Part shown: positions 7,222-13,939 of the stretch, in pieces | Numbering within the stretch: position 1 is the stretch's first letter | Layout: every line of letters begins with the position of its first letter | Source: Bacillota bacterium | GTDB lineage: Bacteria; Bacillota; Dethiobacteria; DTU022 | NCBI GenBank assembly: GCA_012510325.1 | Contig: JAAZIG010000378.1 | Span: 1 to 16,913, forward strand | Direction of reading: 5' to 3' | DNA: 16,913 nt | Program-made: the position numbers and the translations under genes | The notes under the pieces: model-generated | Databases searched by the model: none | Told to the model about the DNA's origin: nothing | What the model saw: the letters and a program-made list of their open reading frames with translations, nothing else

Positions 7222-8301
7222 TCACCAGCCGAAGGAGATCCCCACAGCTGAAGCTGCTTTCAGCTGCTCACTGTCGGGATTGATCCTTTTTATTTCAGCA
7301 ATCGCTTCGGCCAGGGGAGCCCCCCTGATCGACCCCGCCCGGAGGCAGACCATCTCGTTCCAGCGGCCCGCTACAGCCAGCTCCACAGCGGTAACCCCGA
7401 AGCGGGTTGCCAGAACACGATCAAAAGGTGTCGGCGAGCCGCCCCGCTGCAGATGCCCCAAAACGGTGGCCCTGCTCTCCAACCCCGTCCTCCGTTCCAG
7501 CTCTTCGGAGACGAGCTGCCCGATCCCCCCCAGCCTTTTTTGCCCGCCGCTGGCGGAAAACTGGTAAACCGGGGCCCCGCCCTCCGGAAAACTGCCCTCG
7601 GCAGCGACAACGATACTGAATTTTTTGCCCCGGGAACGGCGCTGGATCACCTTATCAATGATCCCTTCATAGTTAAAGGGCAGCTCGGGGATGAGCACGA
7701 CGTCGGCACCCCCGGCCATCCCCGCCTGCAGGGCAATCCAGCCGGCGTTTCGCCCCATCACCTCCAGCACCATGATCCGGTGGTGCGATTCGGCGGTTGT
7801 GTGCAGGCGGTCGATCGCCTCTGTTGCCGTTGTCGCCGCCGTGTCAAAACCGAACGTAACCTCTGTGGCTCCCAAATCGTTGTCGATGGTTTTCGGTATC
7901 CCCATCACCGGCAGCCCCATTTCTGCAAAGCGGTGCGCCAGGGTCAGGCTGCCGTCGCCGCCGACAACGATTAACCCGTCCAGATTCCACTCCTCGATAT
8001 GGCGGAGAGCCTCGCCGGAGCGATCCTCGTACTCCGGTTCGCCTCCGGGCCCGGTCACGCGCATCGCGAAGGGATTATCCCGGTTCGTCGTTCCCAGGAT
8101 GGTGCCGCCGCGGTGCAAAATCCCGGAGGCGGCCGCTTCACTGATCAGCCAGGCCTCATTCTCCACAAGCCCCTTAAAGCCGTTGTTAAAACCGATCATC
8201 TCAATATTATAGCGGTACAGAGCACTTTTGGTGACCGCCCGGATCACTGCGTTAATTCCGGGACAATCGCCTCCCCCTGTGAGAATACCCAACCGGCGCA
8301 T
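7222..8301 (-). CDS. pfkA: ATP-type 6-phosphofructokinase
   Basis: A 359-residue phosphofructokinase. ATG at 8299-8301 is used because GGGGAG lies 8 bases upstream and the protein then begins MRRLGILTGGGDCPGIN, as the family does. Further motifs are GGDGS (114-118), PKTIDND (136-142), MGRNAGW (182-188), AAEGS (233-237) and LGHLQRGGSP (281-290). The Gly in GGDGS points to ATP as donor, while Lys in PKTIDND is the residue of PPi and mixed-substrate PFKs; ATP enzymes with this combination are known in actinobacteria. It is encoded just before the PPi-type gene on the same strand, so the cell has both kinds. The donor preference is an inference from these two positions. Confidence 0.93.
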   Translation of the reverse strand: MRRLGILTGGGDCPGINAVIRAVTKSALYRYNIEMIGFNNGFKGLVENEAWLISEAAASGILHRGGTILGTTNRDNPFAMRVTGPGGEPEYEDRSGEALRHIEEWNLDGLIVVGGDGSLTLAHRFAEMGLPVMGIPKTIDNDLGATEVTFGFDTAATTATEAIDRLHTTAESHHRIMVLEVMGRNAGWIALQAGMAGGADVVLIPELPFNYEGIIDKVIQRRSRGKKFSIVVAAEGSFPEGGAPVYQFSASGGQKRLGGIGQLVSEELERRTGLESRATVLGHLQRGGSPTPFDRVLATRFGVTAVELAVAGRWNEMVCLRAGSIRGAPLAEAIAEIKRINPDSEQLKAASAVGISFGW

Positions 8302-8383
8302 ACGCTCATCTCCCCGGATAGTGCGTTTCTCTCCCACCTGACAGTTTTACCCTGATCCCGCCGGGGCCAAACCCGGACCGCAG

Positions 8384-8839
8384 TCAGCCGTCCCCGCGGG
8401 GAATGGCCCGGCGGGCCAGTTCATCGCAGCGATCGTTATAAAAATCGTTGCTGTGTCCTTTCACTTTGATCCATTCCACCTGATGTATTCCGGCCAAAGC
8501 GACCAGATCTTTCCAGAGATCCTGATTTTGGACCGGTTTGTTGGCCGCGGTCCGCCACCCGTTCTTCAGCCAGCGCGGGATCCAACTCCTGACAAAAGCG
8601 TTTACCAGATAGGCGCTGTCGCTGTGCAAGCGGACCCGGCTCCTCCCGGAAAGCGCCCGCAGGGCCTCGATGGCCGCGAGCAGCTCCATCCGCTGATTGG
8701 TGGTGGCTGCTTCACCGCCGCAGATCTCTTTCACCACTGCGCCTGTGCCGTCATCGATGATCACGGCAGCCCAGCCTCCCGGACCGGGATTGCCGGAGCA
8801 GGCTCCGTCAGTATAAACAATTAAGTGCGGTAGATTCAT
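8384..8839 (-). CDS. rnhA: Ribonuclease HI
   Basis: A 151-residue enzyme that cuts the RNA strand of RNA-DNA hybrids, for example primers and R-loops. It begins YTDGACSGNPGPGGW, the classical RNase HI opening. The metal-binding residues are in place: Asp11, Glu52 in NQRMELLA, Asp74 in HSDSAYL, His129 in VKGHS and Asp139 in RCDELA. The basic handle region with Trp-rich WIPRWLKNGW (86-95) is present, as in the E. coli type. GGGGAGG lies 5 bases before the ATG. The gene sits between deoC and pfkA on the same strand; its function does not explain the position. Confidence 0.95.
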   Translation of the reverse strand: MNLPHLIVYTDGACSGNPGPGGWAAVIIDDGTGAVVKEICGGEAATTNQRMELLAAIEALRALSGRSRVRLHSDSAYLVNAFVRSWIPRWLKNGWRTAANKPVQNQDLWKDLVALAGIHQVEWIKVKGHSNDFYNDRCDELARRAIPRGDG

Positions 8840-8859
8840 TTTTCCTCCCCCGTTTAGAG

Positions 8860-8895
8860 AAAGTTACCGCTGCCGCCATCTCGACCGGTAACTTT
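8860..8895 (-). terminator. 10-bp perfect hairpin between deoC and rnhA
   Basis: AAAGTTACCG (8860-8869) and CGGTAACTTT (8886-8895) are exact complements around a 16-base loop. On the minus strand the stem ends in ACTTTCTCT, a weak pyrimidine run, about 20 bases before the rnhA start. It could attenuate read-through from deoC, or act on the rnhA mRNA. It is too poor in T to call firmly a terminator. Confidence 0.4.
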
Positions 8896-8925
8896 TGACA
8901 GCTATTCTAATTTACCATACATCCA

Positions 8926-9618
8926 CTATTTTGGAAAGGGTGATTTTGTCATTTCTCCATCACCCTGTCGCCCGGCAAGCGCCGCCCCGGAGCTGGTCCC
9001 GATGCGGGAGGCCCCGGCAGCGATCATCTCCAAAGCGCTTTCGCGGGTGCGCACCCCTCCGGAAGCCTTCACCCCCATCTCCGGACCGACCGCCTCTTTC
9101 AGCAGGCGAACATCATCGACAGTCGCTCCACCCGGCCCGAATCCCGTCGAGGTCTTCACAAATTGGGCACCGCCTCTTTTTGCCGCCCGGCAGCCGGCGA
9201 TCTTCTCCTCATCGGTTAAAAGCCCCGTCTCGAGGATCACCTTTACCGGACAGCCGGAAGCCGCCCGGACCACTGCCGCGATCTCTTCCTCCACGTATTC
9301 CGTCCGCCCAGCCTTGAGGGAGCCGATATGGATAACCATATCGATCTCCGAGGCTCCGCCGGCTACAGCCTCGGCGGCCTCAAAAGCCTTCACTGCAGCA
9401 GTGGTGGCGCCCAGGGGGAAACCGACGACAGCACAAACGCAAATCCCGCTGCCGCGAAGATGCCGGGAGACGCTTTTAACATAGATCGGGTTCACACAGA
9501 CAGCGGCAAAACTGTACCGCCGCGCCTCCCTGCAAAACGAAGCGATCTCCTCTGCTGTGGTCTCGGGCCGTAACAGGGTCTCATCGATATAGGAAGCCAG
9601 TTCAATCCCCTTGTTCAA
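8926..9618 (-). CDS. deoC: Deoxyribose-phosphate aldolase
   Basis: A 230-residue class I aldolase that splits 2-deoxyribose 5-phosphate into glyceraldehyde 3-phosphate and acetaldehyde. Conserved segments are DETLLRP (12-18), CVNP (41-44), VVGFPLG (64-70), EIDMV with Asp93, KTSTGF with the Schiff-base Lys155, and KASGG with Lys184. TTG at 9616-9618 is favoured: it overlaps the pdp stop (TTGA) and a run of G followed by GAG at 9621-9632 is its ribosome binding site. The in-frame ATG at 9634-9636 would lie upstream of that site without one of its own. It follows pdp directly, the two steps being consecutive after a phosphopentomutase, which is not in the window. Confidence 0.94.
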   Translation of the reverse strand: MNKGIELASYIDETLLRPETTAEEIASFCREARRYSFAAVCVNPIYVKSVSRHLRGSGICVCAVVGFPLGATTAAVKAFEAAEAVAGGASEIDMVIHIGSLKAGRTEYVEEEIAAVVRAASGCPVKVILETGLLTDEEKIAGCRAAKRGGAQFVKTSTGFGPGGATVDDVRLLKEAVGPEMGVKASGGVRTRESALEMIAAGASRIGTSSGAALAGRQGDGEMTKSPFPK

Positions 9619-10970
9619 TACTCTCCCCCCCCGCATTGGATGCTGTGGCGTCCGGCGCGGTCAACATAACCCCAGATCAGCGCCGGCTCGGGCGTCGGCG
9701 CAGGGCCCAGCGCATACGCTTCCCGGAGCAGCTTTTCCGCAGCGGCAGCCGGCGCCGCTCCCGGCGCACAGTTCAGATGAAGCTGCGCCAGGGTTTCTCC
9801 TGATTCAACGAAATCGCCCCTTTTCTTCACCAGGGTCACGCCGACAGCGGCATCGATAGACCCGCCGCCGCTCCGGCGCCCCCCTCCCAAAGCCAGTGCC
9901 GCCCGCCCCACCAGCTCCGCCCCGAGGCGGTGGATATAACCGCTCCGGCGCGCTTGCACCGGAACCGTAGCGGCAGCCCGGGGAAGGAGGCTGAGATCGT
10001 CAACAATCGCCGCATCGCCGTGCTGCAAGCGGATCATCTCCCTGAACTTCTCCAGAGCGGCCCCGCCGGCGAGCTTTTTGGCCAACTGCTCCCGCCCCTC
10101 CTGCGGGGAAGCGGCCTTTTGAGCCAGGAAGAGCATCCAGCCGCCCATAAACAGGGAGAGGGCGGTCAGATCGGCGGGACCCCGGCCCTGCAGGGTCAGG
10201 ACCGCCTCCTCCACCTCAAGAGCGCTGCCGACAGCCCTGCCCAGAGGCTGCTCCATGCTGGTGATCACGGCCGCAGTTTCCCGCCCCGCCCCGGTGCCGA
10301 TCCGCACCATCGTCTCGGCAAGAGCAAAAGCGCCGGCGGGCTCCTTCATAAAAGCGCCGTCGCCGGTCTTGACATCGAGGAGCAGAGCATCGGCTCCCGC
10401 GGCGAGCTTCTTGCTCATGATACTGGCGGCGATGAGGGGCAAACTGTCGACGGTGGCGGTGCGATCGCGCAGCGCATAGAGCTTCTTGTCGGCGGGGACC
10501 AGGGTTTCCGTCTGGCCGACTACGGCGGCGCCCGCCTGCTCGACGGTGCCGATCATCTCCTCTATGGAGAGGTCGCTTCGAAAGCCGGGGATCGCCGCAA
10601 GCTTGTCCAGGGTCCCCCCGGTATGACCGAGACCGCGGCCGCTCATCTTCGCCACGGGCACTCCGGCGGAGGCCACCAGGGGCACGAGCACCAGCGTGGT
10701 GGTATCGCCGACCCCGCCGGTGCTGTGCTTATCGACAATCGGTCCGGAAATCCCGCTTAGTGAAACCATCTCTCCGGAGCCGGCCATGGCCAGGGTTAGA
10801 TCCAGCGTCTCCCGATGGCTCATCCCCCGGAAATAGACCGCCATGGCAAAGGCTGAAAGCTGGCAATCGGGGATCGTCCCTTCGGTGTACCCGGCAATGA
10901 GATAGCCAATCTCTTCGCGAGAGAGCTCGCCCCCGTTGCGCTTTTTCAAAATAATATCGTAGACTCTCAT
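9615..10970 (-). CDS. pdp: Pyrimidine-nucleoside (thymidine) phosphorylase
   Basis: A 451-residue enzyme that splits thymidine, deoxyuridine or uridine with phosphate into base and (deoxy)ribose 1-phosphate. It has an N-terminal helical glycosyltransferase-3 domain (about 1-66), then KHSTGGVGDTTT (81-92) for phosphate, KMSGRGLGHTGGTLDKL (108-124), SIMSKKLA (183-190) for the nucleoside, and a C-terminal PYNP_C domain with GYIHRL and the HLNCAPGA region. The ATG at 10968-10970 gives the family N-terminus MRVYDIILKK; the frame is open further upstream (to 11132) but that part looks non-coding. GGAAG precedes the start. The substrate range (Pdp versus strict DeoA) cannot be read from this sequence. 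Confidence 0.93.
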   Translation of the reverse strand: MRVYDIILKKRNGGELSREEIGYLIAGYTEGTIPDCQLSAFAMAVYFRGMSHRETLDLTLAMAGSGEMVSLSGISGPIVDKHSTGGVGDTTTLVLVPLVASAGVPVAKMSGRGLGHTGGTLDKLAAIPGFRSDLSIEEMIGTVEQAGAAVVGQTETLVPADKKLYALRDRTATVDSLPLIAASIMSKKLAAGADALLLDVKTGDGAFMKEPAGAFALAETMVRIGTGAGRETAAVITSMEQPLGRAVGSALEVEEAVLTLQGRGPADLTALSLFMGGWMLFLAQKAASPQEGREQLAKKLAGGAALEKFREMIRLQHGDAAIVDDLSLLPRAAATVPVQARRSGYIHRLGAELVGRAALALGGGRRSGGGSIDAAVGVTLVKKRGDFVESGETLAQLHLNCAPGAAPAAAAEKLLREAYALGPAPTPEPALIWGYVDRAGRHSIQCGGGEY

Positions 10971-11394
10971 TTTCTTCCGCCGCCCTTCCGACCTCTTTTC
11001 GCCCGGCACCCGGCAGACGACCGCCACGCAGGCAGCGCCGGTGCCCCTTGAATTGTACCATGTTCCGAAAAGGGAATAAAGGATCGAAGAGGGGAGGAAC
11101 GATAAAAAAAGGAGCGGAGGGGAATAAAGCACTGTTCAAGCCGCCGCTTTTCCCCTCCCGCCCTACCGCATCCGCAGTTCATCTCGCAAAACGCCGGAGC
11201 CGGCGAATCCGCCGACCGGAAAGATCTGTTTCGCGCAATCAGTGTTACGTAAACTATTATTCGTGCCACTCACCTGTAGTAATTCCCCATCTCTTTGGAA
11301 AACCCTTCTTTTAAAAAACATTTTGCAGGTTTTCTCATCGCAGTAGGAAACTATAGATAAGAGCGCTAATCACAGACGGAGGGTGATGGAACCT
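10971..11394. other. Divergent intergenic region pdp / ahcY
   Basis: No convincing gene was found in these 424 bases, although frames stay open by composition. The plus strand from 11062 to 11130 is very purine-rich, with GGGAATAAAG twice (11072-11081 and 11120-11129). From 11190 there is a short GC inverted repeat, then an AT-richer stretch up to the ahcY start, which should hold its promoter; I cannot assign a good -35/-10 pair there. No SAM- or SAH-type riboswitch pattern is recognised. GGAGGG at 11378-11383 is the ahcY ribosome binding site. Confidence 0.5.
11052..11060 (-). promoter_or_regulatory. Extended -10 promoter element for pdp
   Basis: On the minus strand TGGTACAAT forms an extended -10 (TG, one base, then TACAAT, 5/6). 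It lies about 80 bases before the pdp start codon. The -35 region is poor, as is allowed with an extended -10. Confidence 0.4.
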
Positions 11395-12651
11395 ATGAGC
11401 ATGATCCGCAGTCCGGAAAAAGCACCGGCGGGACAGCTGAAAATTGACTGGGTTGGCCGGCATATGCCGGTGCTGAGCAGTCTGGCTGAAAAATATGCCC
11501 CGGAGAAGCCCTTTGCCGGACTAAAAATGGCCATATGCATCCATCTTGAAGCCAAGACTGCCTATATGGCCTCGGTCTTTCAGCGCTGCGGCGCAGAGGT
11601 GACCGTGACCGGGAGCAATCCCCTGTCGACTCAGGACGATGTTGCCGCCGCCCTGGTGGAAAAAGGGATCCGCGTATTCGCCTGGCACGGCGCCACCGCC
11701 ACCGAATATGAGAACCATATCCGCCGCACCGTCGATACCGGTCCCGATCTGGTCATCGACGACGGGGGGGATCTGATCACGATGCTGCACCGCGAGAGAG
11801 CGGACCTGCTGCCGCGGGTGCGCGGCGGAGCCGAGGAGACCACCACCGGGCTCTCCCGTCTGCGCACGATGGCAGCGGCGGGGGAGCTGGCCTTTCCGGT
11901 CATCGCGGTAAACGATGCTCTCTGCAAACACCTCTTTGACAACCGCCACGGCACGGGGCAGTCGGTTTGGGACGGGATCATGCGCACAACGAATCTGCTG
12001 ATCGCGGGAAAAACAGTGGTTGTGGCCGGCTTCGGCTGGTGCGGCCGCGGTGTGGCCCTGCGGGCCAAGGGGCTCGGGGCACAGGTAATTGTCACCGAGG
12101 TGGAACCGGTCCGCGCTCTTGAGGCGGCGGTTGAAGGTTACCGCGTCATGCCCATGGTCGAAGCGGCACCTCTTGGTGATATCTTCGTCACCACCACCGG
12201 ATGCTGTGGGGTTATCACCGGTGAGGCCCTCCGGAACCTCAAAGACGGCGCCATTTTGGCCAATGCCGGCCACTTTGATGTGGAGATCGATAAAGCCGCT
12301 CTGAGCGAGCTCACCGAACCAGCCGGGAAACCGCGGACGAATATTGAAGAGTACCGCTTCCCCGATGGCCGCAGGGTTTACCTTCTGGCAGAGGGAAGGC
12401 TGGTCAATCTCGCCGCAGGCGACGGCCACCCGGCGGAGATCATGGATCTTTCGTTTGCCCTGCAGCTACTGGCAATGGATTATCTGCGGACCCACCGGGG
12501 GCTGCCGCGCGCCGTGGTGCCCCTGCCGGCAGAGCTGGACCGCCGGGTCGCTGCGCTCAAGCTTTCGTCCATGGGTATCACCATCGACAAACTCAGCGGT
12601 CCGCAGCAAACCTATCTCGGTCTGGACTCAACCGGCCCGCCTTCCGGATAA
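11395..12651 (+). CDS. ahcY: Adenosylhomocysteinase (S-adenosylhomocysteine hydrolase)
   Basis: A 418-residue NAD-dependent enzyme that splits S-adenosylhomocysteine into adenosine and homocysteine, ending the methylation cycle. It is of the shorter type seen in archaea and thermophilic bacteria, without the insertion of many bacterial forms. Seen are KIDWVGRHMPVL near the start, His50, IDDGGDL with Asp123, GGAEETTTG (144-152), Lys178 and Asp182-Asn183 in CKHLFDN, and the Rossmann motif GFGWCGRG (212-219). The residue before Lys178 is Cys where Thr is usual. Several nearby starts are possible (GTG 11383, ATG 11386, 11395, 11401); 11395 best suits the GGAGGG at 11378. It stands alone, divergent from pdp and convergent with comEA. 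Confidence 0.93.
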   Translation: MSMIRSPEKAPAGQLKIDWVGRHMPVLSSLAEKYAPEKPFAGLKMAICIHLEAKTAYMASVFQRCGAEVTVTGSNPLSTQDDVAAALVEKGIRVFAWHGATATEYENHIRRTVDTGPDLVIDDGGDLITMLHRERADLLPRVRGGAEETTTGLSRLRTMAAAGELAFPVIAVNDALCKHLFDNRHGTGQSVWDGIMRTTNLLIAGKTVVVAGFGWCGRGVALRAKGLGAQVIVTEVEPVRALEAAVEGYRVMPMVEAAPLGDIFVTTTGCCGVITGEALRNLKDGAILANAGHFDVEIDKAALSELTEPAGKPRTNIEEYRFPDGRRVYLLAEGRLVNLAAGDGHPAEIMDLSFALQLLAMDYLRTHRGLPRAVVPLPAELDRRVAALKLSSMGITIDKLSGPQQTYLGLDSTGPPSG

Positions 12652-12653
12652 GG

Positions 12654-13253
12654 CTAATAGATCGTGATCCGCTCCTTGATCTGATTGAAGATACCCGTGC
12701 CGATGCCGCTCACATCCATGATTTCCTCAACGGCGGTAAAGGGGCCGTGCTTTTCGCGGTGCTCCACAATACGCTGCGCCCGCACCTCGCCGATGGAGGG
12801 CAGGGTTTGCAGCTCTTCAGCCGACGCCTTGTTGATATTGACCTTTTGCCCCGGCGCTGCCGGGTTGGCCGCCGCAGCCTCACCGGGCCGGTAAATCGCC
12901 ACCTGTTCGCCGTCATAGAGGGGACGGGCCAGATTGATCGCTTCCAGATCGGCCTCTTCGGCGGGACCTCCGCCGGCTTCGACGAGATCGTAGACCCGCG
13001 AACCGACAGGAAGGTGGTAAACCCCGGGGCACTGCACCGCTCCCACCAGATGTACGGTGATCATCTCCACCTCAGGCTCCCGCTGATCCTCTGAAGGGGG
13101 CGGCGCACTTTCTTCAATCAGTTTGCCCGGCCGGTCGTCAGATGCGGCGGGCGCCAAAAGCTGGGGGGCTATCCTCCAGAGTACACCGCCAATCAAGAGA
13201 AGGAGAAGCACCAGCAGGAGAACTTTTTCACGCAGGGTAAAGTTTCCCCACAT
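12654..13253 (-). CDS. comEA: ComEA-like DNA-binding competence protein
   Basis: A 199-residue protein with an N-terminal membrane anchor (about 9-30), a proline- and acid-rich linker, an SLBB domain (about 66-123, HLVGAVQCPGVYHLP through DGEQVAIYRPG) and a C-terminal helix-hairpin-helix domain (137-199) with LPSIGEVRAQRIVEHR and VSGIGTG. In Bacillus, ComEA binds incoming DNA outside the membrane for transformation and for passage to the ComEC channel. Proteins of this type also occur in many species not known to be naturally competent. No comEC is in the window. The asp23 terminator lies upstream, so it needs its own promoter in 13254-13389. The stop codon lies two bases from that of ahcY on the other strand. 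Confidence 0.92.
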   Translation of the reverse strand: MWGNFTLREKVLLLVLLLLLIGGVLWRIAPQLLAPAASDDRPGKLIEESAPPPSEDQREPEVEMITVHLVGAVQCPGVYHLPVGSRVYDLVEAGGGPAEEADLEAINLARPLYDGEQVAIYRPGEAAAANPAAPGQKVNINKASAEELQTLPSIGEVRAQRIVEHREKHGPFTAVEEIMDVSGIGTGIFNQIKERITIY

Positions 13254-13389
13254 CCATATTCAGCCCTTTCAGCAGAATAGATTAGCGAAGCGGCCCGTTA
13301 ACGGGGCCTCATCTTCCCCTGATCATGATTTTTTCCGGCGATGGTCCTTTTCGGCAAATTCTTGTGCAGCTGCAAGTTGCGGTTAGTAG

Positions 13390-13422
13390 AAAAAGAGCGC
13401 CGCCTGTGATCGGGCGGCGCTC
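13390..13422 (-). terminator. Rho-independent terminator after asp23
   Basis: On the minus strand GAGCGCCGCC and GGCGGCGCTC form a perfect 10-bp GC-rich stem with an 8-base loop, followed at once by TTTTT (13390-13394). It starts 7 bases past the asp23 stop codon. This is the clearest intrinsic terminator in the window outside the leuS leader. Confidence 0.94.
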
Positions 13423-13428
13423 AGAGGA

Positions 13429-13860
13429 TTAATTTTCATCAGTCTCTTCCTGCGACGGGGAATCACCGGCCTGCTCCTTGGCCAGATTGATGCCGACAAC
13501 ATGAACCTTGATCGACGCCACTGCCAGCCCGGTAATTTCCTCCACGGTGTTGCGGACTTTCTGCTTCAGCACTGTTGCCGTCTCCATGATCTTGACTCCG
13601 TAATCGACCACCACGGTAAGCTCGAGGGAGACCGTCTCTTGATCAAGAGAGACCTTGATCCCCTTGCTGAAATCTTTGCGGCCGAGCCTCTGTGCAATTC
13701 CGTCAACAATTCCACCGCTCATGCCGGCAACACCCTTGACCTCCTGGGCGGCTATGCCGGCGACAATACCGATAACATCGGGGGAGATCCGCACGCTGTC
13801 ATTTTCCTGACCGCTCTTCTCGGGTACACTCTTCTTTCCGTTTCCTTCAGTGGAGCTCAT
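13429..13860 (-). CDS. Asp23/Gls24 family envelope stress response protein
   Basis: A 143-residue protein: a polar N-terminus of about 22 residues, an Asp23 domain (about 23-125) with the typical VRISPDVIGIVAGIAAQEVKGV opening, the VSLELTVVVDYGVKI strand and VRNTVEEITGLAVASIKVHVVGI, and an acidic, disordered C-terminus. Family members (YloU, YqhY, Asp23, Gls24) are small cytoplasmic proteins, some attached to the membrane by a partner. Several are linked to envelope stress or to regulation of fatty acid synthesis, but this one cannot be assigned to a named member. AGGAGGG lies 7 bases before the ATG. It is 79 bases after leuS on the same strand, with no clear terminator between, so it may be partly expressed from the leuS leader. 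Confidence 0.92.
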   Translation of the reverse strand: MSSTEGNGKKSVPEKSGQENDSVRISPDVIGIVAGIAAQEVKGVAGMSGGIVDGIAQRLGRKDFSKGIKVSLDQETVSLELTVVVDYGVKIMETATVLKQKVRNTVEEITGLAVASIKVHVVGINLAKEQAGDSPSQEETDEN

Positions 13861-13939
13861 TGAACTGCCCTCCTTTGGTCGGGTCTCTCCTGAAAGCTTG
13901 CGGAAACCCGATTATTCAGTCAGCCCGTTTCCGGGGTAA

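Noticed and set aside
10971..11132. N-terminal extension of pdp
   Set aside because: The open frame continues upstream, but the family start MRVYDIILKK is at 10970 and the extension crosses the candidate promoter.
11192..11205. CGCCGG-AG-CCGGCG inverted repeat before ahcY
   Set aside because: Loop too small for the full stem, no T-tract, and common in this composition; no riboswitch pattern fits.
11048..11314. Plus-strand open frame of 88 codons in the pdp/ahcY gap
   Set aside because: Very basic, low-complexity composition from a purine-rich tract, no ribosome binding site and no recognisable family; probably chance.
13292..13308. CCCGTTAACGGG palindrome upstream of comEA
   Set aside because: It could be an operator or terminator, but it has no T-tract and I see no reliable promoter beside it; a single 12-base palindrome is weak evidence.
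13901..13933. CGGAAAC/GTTTCCG inverted repeat between leuS and asp23
   Set aside because: Seven-bp stem with a 19-base loop and no T-tract; not supported as a terminator.
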